Shown here in pieces: positions 14,296-23,000 of a stretch of 26,033 nt of DNA. Under the pieces are notes generated by a model, which was given only the letters and a program-made list of their open reading frames with translations, did not search any database and was not told where the DNA came from. The DNA comes from JBDIAR01 sp039812545 (GTDB taxonomy: Bacteria; Actinomycetota; Actinomycetes; Actinomycetales; Dermatophilaceae), in contig JBDIAR010000022.1 of assembly GCA_039812545.1 (NCBI GenBank), positions 1-26,033 on the forward strand, in the 5' to 3' direction. A program made the position numbers and the translations under genes. Each line of letters starts with the position of its first letter. The stretch's first letter is position 1.

Positions 14296-16416
14296 ATGTC
14301 CACCCCGACCACCGCCGTCGTGAACCGCAGCAACCCCGCCCGGGATCGAGTCGTCGTCTCCGGCTCCCGTGCGACGCCGCCATCGGAGCTGACCGCCGCC
14401 CGGGCCGGGCGGCTGCGCCGGCTCTGGCGCGGCCCCACGACGGATCCGCGCTGGGCCCGGCCCGGCCTGGTGCTGCTGCTGCTCGGCGCCGCACTGCTGT
14501 ACTTCTGGGACCTGTCAGCCTCCGGCTACGCGAACGAGTTCTATGCCGCCGCCGTTAAGTCGGGTACGCAGGATCTGACCGCGTGGCTGTTCGGTTCGCT
14601 CGACTCGGCCAATGCGATCACCGTCGACAAACCGCCGGCAGCGCTGTGGCTGATGGTGTTGTCGAGTCGGATCTTCGGGTTCTCCAGCTTCGCGATGCTC
14701 TTGCCGCAGGCGCTTGCCGGGGTCGGCACGGTCGCCCTCACCCACGCCGCCGTGCGCCGGGTGAGCGGGCCCGGAGCCGGGCTGGTCGCCGGAGCACTGG
14801 TGGCGATCACGCCGGTCGCCGCGCTGATGTTCCGGTTCAACAATCCCGATGCACTGCTGACGCTGCTCATGACCGCTGCCGGGTATGCCGTCGTGCGGGC
14901 GATCGAGACGACGCGCGGGCGGTCGGCGCTGCGGTGGCTGGTCGGAGCCGGTGTGGCGATCGGATTCGCCTTCCTCACCAAGATGATGCAGGGTCTGCTG
15001 GTGCTGCCCGGGTTCGCCCTGGCATACCTGATCGGGGCGCGGTTCGGACTGTGGACCAAGCTCGGGCACCTGCTGGCCGCGTTCGCGGCGATGGTGGTGG
15101 GGGCCGGCTGGCTCGTCGTGCTGGCCGCGCTGTGGCCGGCGGCGTCACGTCCGTATATCGGCGGCTCGACGAACAACTCGCTCTGGGAGTTGGCGCTGGG
15201 CTACAACGGACTGGGCCGGATCTTCGGCGGTGAGGGCAACGGCGGCGGCGGCGGTGGTGCCGGCGGCGGCGGGGGGAACACCGGGTTCGGGGGTGCCGTC
15301 GGGCTGCTGCGGATGTTCAACGCGGCCTTCGGAACCGAGATCTCGTGGTTCCTGCCCGCGGCGCTGTTCCTGCTGGTCGCCGGGCTGGTCGTCGGGCTGC
15401 GGTCCCGCGATCGCGGTAACCGGGCCCGGACCCGCCTGGTGCGAGCGTCGCTGGTGCTCTGGGGCGGCTGGTTGCTGGTATCCGTCCTGGTGCTCAGCTT
15501 CATGGAGGGCACGGTGCATCCGTACTACGCCGTCGCGCTCGCCCCGGCCATCGGTGCCGTGATCGCTATCGGCGGGCACGAATTGTGGTGTCGGCGCGCG
15601 TCCCTGGCCGCCCGGTGCACTCTCGCCGTTGCCGTATGCCTGGCCGCGGACTGGAGTTTCTACCTGATGCACCGCGACGCGGGGGCCTGGTTGCCGTGGC
15701 TGCCGTGGGTATCCGCGGTGCTGGCGACCCTCGGGGCGGGCTGGTTCGTCGTCGCCGGATCAGGCGGTTCGGGGATCCGGCCGCAGCGCGGCGCCGTCGC
15801 AGGACTCTTGGTGGCGATCATCGCGGCCGGCGGCGGGAGCGCCGCCTGGACCCTCGCCACGGTTGCCCAACCGCACTCCGGTTCGATCCCGGTCTCGGGC
15901 CCGGCAGTGGCCGGCTCGCGTTCGGGAATGGGACCGGGCGGTGCGACTGCGCTGGGCGGTGGCCCGATGGGTGCAGCACCGATGGGCGGGACGGCCCCGA
16001 GCGGGACCGCTTCGCAAGGCGGCCAGCCGCCCTCGGGTGGTTCGGCGACACCATCGAGTGACGACTCGGGCTTGGTGAGCGTGCTGAACGCCGCGGGAAC
16101 CCGCTGGTCGGCCGCGGTGGTCGGCGACCAGAGCGCCGCCGGCTACATCTTGTCGACCGACACCGCCGTCATGGCGATCGGTGGCTGGAGCGGATCGGAC
16201 GACGCGCCGACGCTCGCCCAGTTCCAGGCGTACGTGAGCAGCGGTCAGATCCACTACTTCATCGCCGGCGGTGGCATGGGCGGCGGTCGCGGCGGCCCGA
16301 ACGGCGGGTCGGACTCGGCGGCCACCCAGATCTCGACGTGGGTGAGCGCCACCTTCACCGCGACCACGGTCGGCGGAGTGACGGTCTACGACCTCACCCA
16401 GCCGGCGACGTCATGA
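14296..16416 (+). CDS. GT39-family membrane glycosyltransferase (ArnT/YkcB-like)
   Basis: The 706-residue protein has a basic cytoplasmic N-terminus of about 52 residues, then about a dozen membrane segments, then an extracellular C-terminal domain. SGYANEFYAAAVKSG and ITVDKPPAALW are the conserved early motifs of the actinobacterial YkcB/PMT_2-like group, which move sugars from polyprenyl-phosphate donors at the outer face of the membrane. Two low-complexity segments stand out: a Gly-rich loop at about 311-332, and a Gly/Ser/Pro/Met linker at about 530-593. After the linker comes a compact domain (LNAAGTRWSAAVVGDQSAAG ... GQIHYFIAGGG) typical of the family's C-terminus. ATG 14296 has AAGGA 6 nt upstream. 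The acceptor is unknown. The phased GGCATAC triplet lies 150-200 bp upstream. Confidence 0.85.
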   Translation: MSTPTTAVVNRSNPARDRVVVSGSRATPPSELTAARAGRLRRLWRGPTTDPRWARPGLVLLLLGAALLYFWDLSASGYANEFYAAAVKSGTQDLTAWLFGSLDSANAITVDKPPAALWLMVLSSRIFGFSSFAMLLPQALAGVGTVALTHAAVRRVSGPGAGLVAGALVAITPVAALMFRFNNPDALLTLLMTAAGYAVVRAIETTRGRSALRWLVGAGVAIGFAFLTKMMQGLLVLPGFALAYLIGARFGLWTKLGHLLAAFAAMVVGAGWLVVLAALWPAASRPYIGGSTNNSLWELALGYNGLGRIFGGEGNGGGGGGAGGGGGNTGFGGAVGLLRMFNAAFGTEISWFLPAALFLLVAGLVVGLRSRDRGNRARTRLVRASLVLWGGWLLVSVLVLSFMEGTVHPYYAVALAPAIGAVIAIGGHELWCRRASLAARCTLAVAVCLAADWSFYLMHRDAGAWLPWLPWVSAVLATLGAGWFVVAGSGGSGIRPQRGAVAGLLVAIIAAGGGSAAWTLATVAQPHSGSIPVSGPAVAGSRSGMGPGGATALGGGPMGAAPMGGTAPSGTASQGGQPPSGGSATPSSDDSGLVSVLNAAGTRWSAAVVGDQSAAGYILSTDTAVMAIGGWSGSDDAPTLAQFQAYVSSGQIHYFIAGGGMGGGRGGPNGGSDSAATQISTWVSATFTATTVGGVTVYDLTQPATS

Positions 16417-16559
16417 CCGGACGACCGATCCGCCAACCCTGGGTGGAGGACATGCCGGTGTGGGTGAGGCGAAGCTTCTGCCTCAGCGAAGTGCCGGACA
16501 CCCCGATCGCGTCTCGTAGGGGGAGCGTCGTGGTAGCCGTCTTCAGCTGGGCGGTCTAG
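16413..16559 (+). CDS. Possible coupled small ORF after the GT39 gene
   Basis: A 48-residue frame starts at an ATG that overlaps the GT39 stop (ATGA) and ends at TAG 16557-16559, overlapping the last 4 bases of the opposing tetR gene. It encodes no recognised motif; the last dozen residues (GSVVVAVFSWAV) are hydrophobic. The stop-start overlap is the only positive evidence. Chance is a real alternative in GC-rich DNA. Confidence 0.2.
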   Translation: MTGRPIRQPWVEDMPVWVRRSFCLSEVPDTPIASRRGSVVVAVFSWAV

Positions 16560-17197
16560 GGCCGGGCAGTTCCGAAGCCGAAGCCCCGCTCCAGCTTGTC
16601 GAGCACATGGTCGACCAGCGCCCGCACCTGGTCGGCATCGGGTGGGGCATTCTTCGTCGCCGCTGGGGTCGTCGAGGCAGCAGGCCCTCCGTCAGGAAGC
16701 AGTAGGTTCGTAATCACACCGAAAACAGCACCCACCAGCGCGGTCACCTCCGCGCGGTGTGCCGGGTGGGTAACGTCGAATGCGTCGAGCACTCGGGAGC
16801 CGGCGAGAGACCAGAGGCGCCACTGTGTCTCCCGGAGCCACGGCACCAGGGGCGGGTGGCCGTGGGCGAGTTGGGCGAGATCACGCAGCGCGGCGAGGGC
16901 TCCGGCTCGGAACTGGTGTTCGACCAGGTCCCGCATGACCGCGGTCAGGGTTCCCGGATCAGTTCGAACCTGCCAGGTCGCCAGGGCGTCGCCCGCTTCG
17001 TGGAGGATGGCGCCGGCAACGGCTTCTTCCTTGCAGGAGTAGTAGTTGGAGAAGGTCCGGCGGGCCACGCCGGCACCGTCGACGATATCGTCGACGGTCA
17101 CGTCTGCGAATCCACGCTCACACACGAGCCGGTATGCCGTGCGCGCCAATTCACGTTCGAGCGCGGCCCGCTTTCTCTCGCGCAGTCCTGGTGCCAT
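16556..17197 (-). CDS. TetR-family transcriptional regulator
   Basis: The 213-residue protein has a canonical N-terminal TetR helix-turn-helix (about 30-55: FADVTVDDIVDGAGVARRTF then SNYYSCKEEAV). An alpha-helical ligand domain follows, together with a Pro/Ala-rich stretch near 175-190. It lies 59 bp downstream of the mmpL stop on the same strand, so it is probably expressed with the transporter it controls, and it may also have its own leaderless promoter. The perfect 34-bp inverted repeat ahead of mmpL is its likely operator. ATG 17197 is chosen because the frame upstream lacks conserved sequence. The ligand is probably a substrate of the transporter. Composition looks less GC-rich than the neighbours, and only one GTATGCC heptamer occurs in it. 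Confidence 0.9.
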   Translation of the reverse strand: MAPGLRERKRAALERELARTAYRLVCERGFADVTVDDIVDGAGVARRTFSNYYSCKEEAVAGAILHEAGDALATWQVRTDPGTLTAVMRDLVEHQFRAGALAALRDLAQLAHGHPPLVPWLRETQWRLWSLAGSRVLDAFDVTHPAHRAEVTALVGAVFGVITNLLLPDGGPAASTTPAATKNAPPDADQVRALVDHVLDKLERGFGFGTARP

Positions 17198-17204
17198 GGC
17201 AGGC

Positions 17205-17233
17205 ACTATGTCATCCGTCGTGGGGCGGTGGAA
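17205..17233 (-). promoter_or_regulatory. Possible internal leaderless promoter of tetR
   Basis: On the minus strand CATAGT (17210-17205) lies 7 nt before the tetR ATG and TTCCAC lies 17 bp further upstream (17233-17228). The -10 box is reasonable and the -35 box is weak. This would let the repressor be made independently of mmpL. Confidence 0.3.
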
Positions 17234-17256
17234 CCCTGCGGCGGGATGGGCTGGCC

Positions 17257-19893
17257 TTACTGACCAAGGGTCGGGTCGGTGGGGCGTGCCAGGGCCGCAC
17301 CGTCGATGTCGATCCTGGGCAGGCGCTGGTCGAGCCATCGCGGCAGCCACCAGGCGCGCTCGCCGGCCAGGTGAAGGAACGCCGGAATAAGCGTCATTCG
17401 GATCAGGAACGCGTCAATGAGGATTCCCGCGGACAGCGCGAAGCCGAACTGGCGGATGGCCGTGTCGCTGCTGAGGACGAAACCGCCGAAGACCGCGATC
17501 ATGATGATCGCGGCTGCGACGACGACCCGACCGGCGTGGTGGAACCCGGTTCGCACCGCGGCCCGCGCCGGGACCCCCTGAGCGTGGTCCTCGGCGATTG
17601 AGGTGCCCAGGAAGACCTGGTAGTCGTTGGCCAGGCCATAGAGGATGCCGGTGGCCATGATCGGCAGGAACGAGAGGATCGGCCCGGATCGGTCGATGCC
17701 GACGAGCCAGGTCCAGTCGGGATCACTGAAGGCCGTAACCAGGAGCCCCGTCGTGGCGGCCATGGTGAGGAGGAATCCGGCGGTGGCGGCGAGCGGCACG
17801 AGGAACGAGCGGAAGACCAGCAGCAGCACGATGAGGGAGAGCGCGACGACGATCACGAGGTAGACCGGGGTGGCCGCTGCGAGCGTGTCCGACAGATCGA
17901 TGTTCATCGCCGTGAGGCCAGTGACCCCCAGCGTGTCGAGCTGGGCGATTCGGCTGGTGCGGAGCTCGGTGACGAGGTCTTGGGTCGATTGCGCGGTAGG
18001 GCCTTCTCGTGGGGTGACCTGAAAGATGGCCAGATCGGTGCGTGGAGCGGTCCCCAGGAGCGCGACATCGACGACGCCGTTGAGCTCGGCCAATGACTGT
18101 TGGGCCGCAAGCAGCGCCGATTGGTCGAAGGCTGCGCCAGAACTCTCCCGGGCTGTGACGACAAGGGGTGCATTGTGGCCCTCTCCGAACGCATCCGTGA
18201 TTGCGTCGTAGGTGATGCGTTGGGACGAGCCGAACTCAGCGACGGCCCCGGACGGCATACCGAGCTTCAAAGCCTTGGCCGGGATGGCGACCATCCCCAG
18301 CACTGCTGTGACGGCTAGGAGAGTGAGGATCGGACGCCGGGTGATCAGCGTGACCCATCCGTCCGCGATCTGGTGTGCATGTGCACGGGAACGGCGGGTG
18401 CGTGCCCGGCGGCTGACGATGCGCTCGCCGACGAGGCCGAGCAACGCGGGCAGGGCCGTGAGGGCGATAAGCACGGCCAGAGCCACGGTTGCGGCGGCCG
18501 TTATCGCCATGGTGGTGACGAAAGCGATACCGAGGGTGAGTAGACCGATCAAGGCGATGATGACGGTGAGGCCGGCGAACAGGACCGCCCCACCGGCCGT
18601 TCCGCTGGCCAACTCGATGGCCTCTGACGCGGACAGGCCTTTGGTGGCCACCAGTTTTCGATGCTTGTGCACGATAAACAGGGCGTAGTCGATCCCGACC
18701 GCCAGGCCGATCATCAGCCCGAGAGCGGGGGTTGAGGTGGTCATCTCGAAGTTGGCAGAGAGAGCGAAAGCTCCACCGACGCCGATGAACACCCCGGCCA
18801 CAGCCGTGAGGACGGGCAGACCCGCTGCAACCAGGGAGCCGAGCGTAAGCAGGAGCACGAGAGCCGCGACGGCCAGCCCGATGGCTTCATGTCCACCCAA
18901 CGGTGGTTCGACGGGAAGCAGCGAAGCCGACGCGGACATGGCCAGGCCGGCTTGGGCGCTGACCTTCTCGACCGCCTGGAGCACCTCATCGGCAGCTCCA
19001 CTGGGCAGGTCGGCGATCTGGCCGGTGAGCTGGAGGCTGGCGACCGCCGTGCGGCCGTCCTTCGACACCGAGACGGTTCGAAGGTCAGCTCCGTCGACCG
19101 TCAGCGGGATGCCGGTCGGACTGGTGCCGGCAAGCAGCGTGTCGAGACCGGCGAGGGCCTGCGATCGTGCCTGAGCGATCGCTTGATCCGCCTGGGCCCT
19201 CGGGTCCGTCATTCCTTCGAGAGCGTTGGGGAAGATCTTGCCAGGCGTCTGACCGAGCGCCGTGGCCTTGGTTTCCAATGCCCGGACGTCCCTCAGCAGA
19301 CCCGAAGCTCCGTTGATCTGGGTTGTCGGGGACGCGCTGGCCAGGGCGCGGGCACGGTCCGCCAGGGCCTGCAGTTCCCCGGCAACTCCGACCGCGGAGG
19401 ACAGGGTCGGCGTCCCGGTCGGTGCCGTGGCCTTGAGATGGGCGACTTGCTCGGTGATGGACGTGGCCAGCTGCCGGAGACGGGGAGTGAGATCGGCGGC
19501 CACCTTGGCCTCCACCTGGGTGGTGATCCGCGCGCTGACCTCGGTGCGCTGAACGGCCAGTTGGCCTTCGCGATCGACGACGTAGCCGGTGGACTGGGCG
19601 GCCCGGAGCGCTGCGCCGATGGCGCGCGACCTCTCGGGAGAGTCCACGCGACCGCCGCCCAGGACAGTGAAAACGAGGCTTCCTTGGGTGCCCCGCGCCT
19701 GCGGAAGTTCTGTGGCGATCGTGTCCAAGGTGCGCTGAGAGGGAGTGTTGGTCAACGTCAAGCCGGTCGCAATCGAGGTCGGCTGGCTGACCAACAGGGC
19801 AACGACGCCGCCGATGACGAGGAGCCAGCCGAGCAGAACTCGGCCCGGGTGATGGTATGCGTAGCGACCGAGCCGGGACAGCAAGAGGGACAT
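17257..19893 (-). CDS. MMPL-family RND transporter
   Basis: The 878-residue protein has the duplicated MMPL layout: one membrane helix near residue 20-40 (RVLLGWLLVIGGVVALL), a large extracytoplasmic domain, a helix bundle, a second loop and a second bundle. The proton-relay Asp-Tyr pairs sit in GLAVGIDYALFIVHKHRKL and GLANDYQVFLGTS. Relatives export lipids, siderophores or drugs. ATG 19893 has GGAG 5-6 nt upstream. A longer open frame continues upstream, but that part is antisense to the helicase gene and is not this protein. The operator/promoter at 19928-19982 lies just ahead, and tetR follows. Only one exact GTATGCC heptamer is found in 2.6 kb, with a one-base miss at 19855, and GC content seems lower than average; both hint at later acquisition. 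Confidence 0.92.
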   Translation of the reverse strand: MSLLLSRLGRYAYHHPGRVLLGWLLVIGGVVALLVSQPTSIATGLTLTNTPSQRTLDTIATELPQARGTQGSLVFTVLGGGRVDSPERSRAIGAALRAAQSTGYVVDREGQLAVQRTEVSARITTQVEAKVAADLTPRLRQLATSITEQVAHLKATAPTGTPTLSSAVGVAGELQALADRARALASASPTTQINGASGLLRDVRALETKATALGQTPGKIFPNALEGMTDPRAQADQAIAQARSQALAGLDTLLAGTSPTGIPLTVDGADLRTVSVSKDGRTAVASLQLTGQIADLPSGAADEVLQAVEKVSAQAGLAMSASASLLPVEPPLGGHEAIGLAVAALVLLLTLGSLVAAGLPVLTAVAGVFIGVGGAFALSANFEMTTSTPALGLMIGLAVGIDYALFIVHKHRKLVATKGLSASEAIELASGTAGGAVLFAGLTVIIALIGLLTLGIAFVTTMAITAAATVALAVLIALTALPALLGLVGERIVSRRARTRRSRAHAHQIADGWVTLITRRPILTLLAVTAVLGMVAIPAKALKLGMPSGAVAEFGSSQRITYDAITDAFGEGHNAPLVVTARESSGAAFDQSALLAAQQSLAELNGVVDVALLGTAPRTDLAIFQVTPREGPTAQSTQDLVTELRTSRIAQLDTLGVTGLTAMNIDLSDTLAAATPVYLVIVVALSLIVLLLVFRSFLVPLAATAGFLLTMAATTGLLVTAFSDPDWTWLVGIDRSGPILSFLPIMATGILYGLANDYQVFLGTSIAEDHAQGVPARAAVRTGFHHAGRVVVAAAIIMIAVFGGFVLSSDTAIRQFGFALSAGILIDAFLIRMTLIPAFLHLAGERAWWLPRWLDQRLPRIDIDGAALARPTDPTLGQ

Positions 19894-19927
19894 GGAAGCT
19901 CCGTGGGCCGAGGGATTGACGCCGCCC

Positions 19928-19982
19928 ACGATACAGATCATTGCGCACTGAGCAAATATGCTCAGTGCGCAATCAGCGCAAT
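19928..19982 (-). promoter_or_regulatory. mmpL promoter with 34-bp perfect inverted-repeat operator
   Basis: ATTGCGCACTGAGCA (19940-19954) and its exact complement TGCTCAGTGCGCAAT (19959-19973) flank AATA. A further half-site GCGCAAT at 19976-19982 repeats the one at 19967-19973, 9 bp away. On the minus strand TTGCTC (19955-19950) and TATCGT (19933-19928) are 16 bp apart and make a credible -35/-10 pair 35 bp ahead of the mmpL ATG. The operator would then cover the -35 box, as expected for TetR repression. Assignment to the tetR at 16556 is inference from the neighbourhood. Confidence 0.75.
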
Positions 19983-19996
19983 GCGGTGGTAGTGAC

Positions 19997-20023
19997 CTCC
20001 CGTGCGGGGGCCGGAACCGGGAG
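19997..20023 (-). terminator. Candidate hairpin after the helicase gene
   Basis: CTCCCG and CGGGAG form a 6-bp stem with a 15-nt loop, 17 bp past the helicase stop (20040-20042, minus strand). There is no T-run. Confidence 0.25.
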
Positions 20024-20039
20024 CTACGACGCGTGGGAG

Positions 20040-23000
20040 TTACGGCATACCGAGCAGGTCGCGGATGTCGGCGGCGGTGAGGGCGCCGCCGTCCAACGCG
20101 CCGCCGTCGACCACCTGGGCGAACAGGTCGCGTTTGCGCTGCTGCAGGGCGGCGACCTTCTCCTCGATCGTGCCGCCGGCGATCATCCGGTACACCATGA
20201 CCGTGCGGGTCTGCCCGATGCGGTGGGTGCGGTCGACGGCCTGGGCCTCGGCGGCCGGGTTCCACCACGGGTCCATGACGTAGACGTAGTCGGCCTCGGT
20301 CAGGGTCAGCCCGAACCCGCCCGCCTTGAGACTGATGAGGAAGACCGGCGCGTCGCCCTCCCGGAACGAGGCGACCTTGGCGGCCCGGTTGCGGGTGCGG
20401 CCGTCGAGATAGGCGTATGCCAGTCCGGCGGCTTCCAGCCGCTCGCGGATCATCGCGAGGAACCGGGTGAACTGGGAGAACACCAGCGCGCGATGCCCCT
20501 CGGCGTGCAACTCGACCAGTTGGTCGACGAGTTCGTCCACCTTGGCGGAGGTGACGGTGCCGGCATACGTCGGATCGGCCAATCCCGGATGCAGCGCCAT
20601 CAGCCGCAGCGTCGTCAGCGATTTCAGGATGAGGATCCGGTTGGCGTCGAAGTCGTCGATGAGGCGCAGCACCCGCTGGCGTTCGCGCTGGAGGTGGGTG
20701 TCGTAGAGCTTGCGGTGCGCGGGGGCGAGTTCGATGGTGAGGGTCTGCTCCTGCTTGGGCGGCAGTTCGGTGGCCACGCTCTCCTTGGTGCGGCGCAGCA
20801 CGAGCGGGCGGATTCGGCGACGCAGCGAGTCGAGCACATCCGGCGCGCTGCCGCTCTCGATGGGCCGCCGGTAGATCTCGGCGAAGCGTTGCGGGTTGGG
20901 GAAGACTCCGGGCGCCACGACCGACAGCAGCGACCACAGGTCCATCAGGGTGTTCTCCAGCGGCGTGCCGGTGAGCGCGAACTTCACCGGGGCCGCGAGC
21001 CGGCGCACCGTCGCATACGTCTTGGCCTGGTGGTTCTTGACGAACTGCGCCTCGTCGAGGACGACGGCCCGCCAGGGCCGTGCCAGGAACTCCTCGGCGT
21101 CCAGGCGGGTGATGGCATACGAGGTGACGACGATGTCGGCGCCGGCCACCGCCTCGACGAGCGGGACCCGGCGGCGCGTCGTCGTCTCCCCGATCGTGAC
21201 GACCCGCAGCCCCGGCGCGAACCGGGCCGCCTCCCCGCTCCACGTGGCCAGCACGCTCGTCGGCGCGACGATGAGGACTGGGTCGGTCAGGTCGCCGGCG
21301 TCCTTGGCGTGCTGGACGAGGGCGAGGACCTGCAGTGTCTTGCCCAGGCCCATGTCGTCGGCGAGGATCCCGCCCAGGCCCAGCCCCCACAGCGCCGCCA
21401 GCCAGCCGAACCCGTCCCGCTGGTACGGCCGCAGCGTCGCGGAAATCCCCTCGGGCACGGGCGGGACCGGGATGTCCGTCGTCCCGAGAAGCGCGCCGAC
21501 GGTGCGTTCCCACCGGGTCGACTGCGCCGCGACGACGCCGAGTTCGACGAGTTCCTCCCAGAGGCCCGCCTGGTATGCCGTGAGCCGCAGCGGTCCGCCG
21601 GCCTGCGGGCGGTCCTGCAGGGCGCGGGCCTCCTCGATGAGCCGGCGCAGCGTGGCGTACTCCGGCCGGTCCAGCGGGAACCAGGTGCCGGTGTCGAGGA
21701 GCAGATGATCCTCGCCGCGGGCCAGCGCGAGGAAGAGGTGCTCGAAGGGGACCGCCTCGCCGCCGACCGATACCGCGATGCCGAGGTCGAACCAGTCGTT
21801 GCCCCAAAGCGTGTTGTCGGTGCCGGTGCCGCCGGAGGCCGCCGTCGTCGGGCGGCCGGCACCCGCGTCGGCGTCGGTCAGGGCGAGTTCGACGACCGGT
21901 GCGTCCGGCACGAACCGGTATGCCGGGAGCTCGCCGGCGATCTCGACGTCCAACCAGTCCTGGGCCTGGAGATGCGGCAGGAGTTCACCGGCGAACCGGG
22001 CTGTCGCCAGTCCCGTGTAGCGCTGCGCGGCCGGCAGGGCGGCCCGGCCGTTGCCGCGCCACCACTCGCGGGGCGCGCCGGGGACGGCGGCCAGCCGGTC
22101 GAGCAGGTCGCGTTCGGCGTCGGCGTCCCGAGCCGCCCCGGTGGGCCCGGTCAGCGGGACGGGGACCGGGCGTTCGGCTCGGCCGTAGTGGAACGACCAG
22201 GCCAGTTCCACGACGTGGTCGGCGCCGAACGCGACCCGCAGCGCGAGCCGCGGCGGGACGGGTTCGGGCAGGTCGACGGAGTCGTCGGTAGACGTGAGCA
22301 CCGTGAGCCGGCGCAGGGTGGGCACGAAGCCGTCGACGAACCGGTCCTCGTCTGCGGCCGGGATGACGAGCGGCTCGGCGCGGAAGAGCGCCTCGATCTC
22401 CCGGGTCATCGGCACACTGAGCGCCCCGATCGTCAGGCGCCTGGGCGTGCCGGGCCCACCGAGCCGGCGCCGAACCCAGCCGTGCGCGGGGATCCCGATC
22501 AGCGTGATGTCATCAGGTGCCAGGGTCCCGTCCGGGAACCGAAACCGCGGATTGACCTGTATGCCGTCCGCCGTGCGGTGCAGGTCGAGCACGGCTTCCA
22601 GCGATTCGCCGAAATCGACGAGGTCGCCGGGCTCGGCGCCCACGAGCACGACCCCGGCGGCGACGGCCTCGGCGAGGCCCGCCCACCCGGCCGCGCTCAT
22701 GATCTCCAGCTGGAGGAGGTCGGGCCGGGAGTATTCGTAGTAGCTGCCCGACTTCGTCGTCGCCCGCCGATAGAAGTCGCGCACCGCCGCCACGTGCTGC
22801 TCATCGGCGGTCGGCATCGCGTTGGCAATGTCCGACCAGGACGCTCCGGTGCGGATCCACCGACCCGACTTTCCCTCGATGAGCGGCCGGACGTAGGTGC
22901 GCGGAGCGGGGGTGCGGTCCCACGAATTGGGCCTCGGCAGCTCGTGGGTCACCTGAAGCGCCAACGGCAGCCGACCCACGACCCGCTCCGGGACCGCGCC

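Noticed and set aside
19894..21807. Extension of the mmpL frame to 1516 residues, suggesting a fusion
   Set aside because: The added 638 residues overlap the helicase gene in another frame, and the operator and promoter lie inside the supposed fusion.
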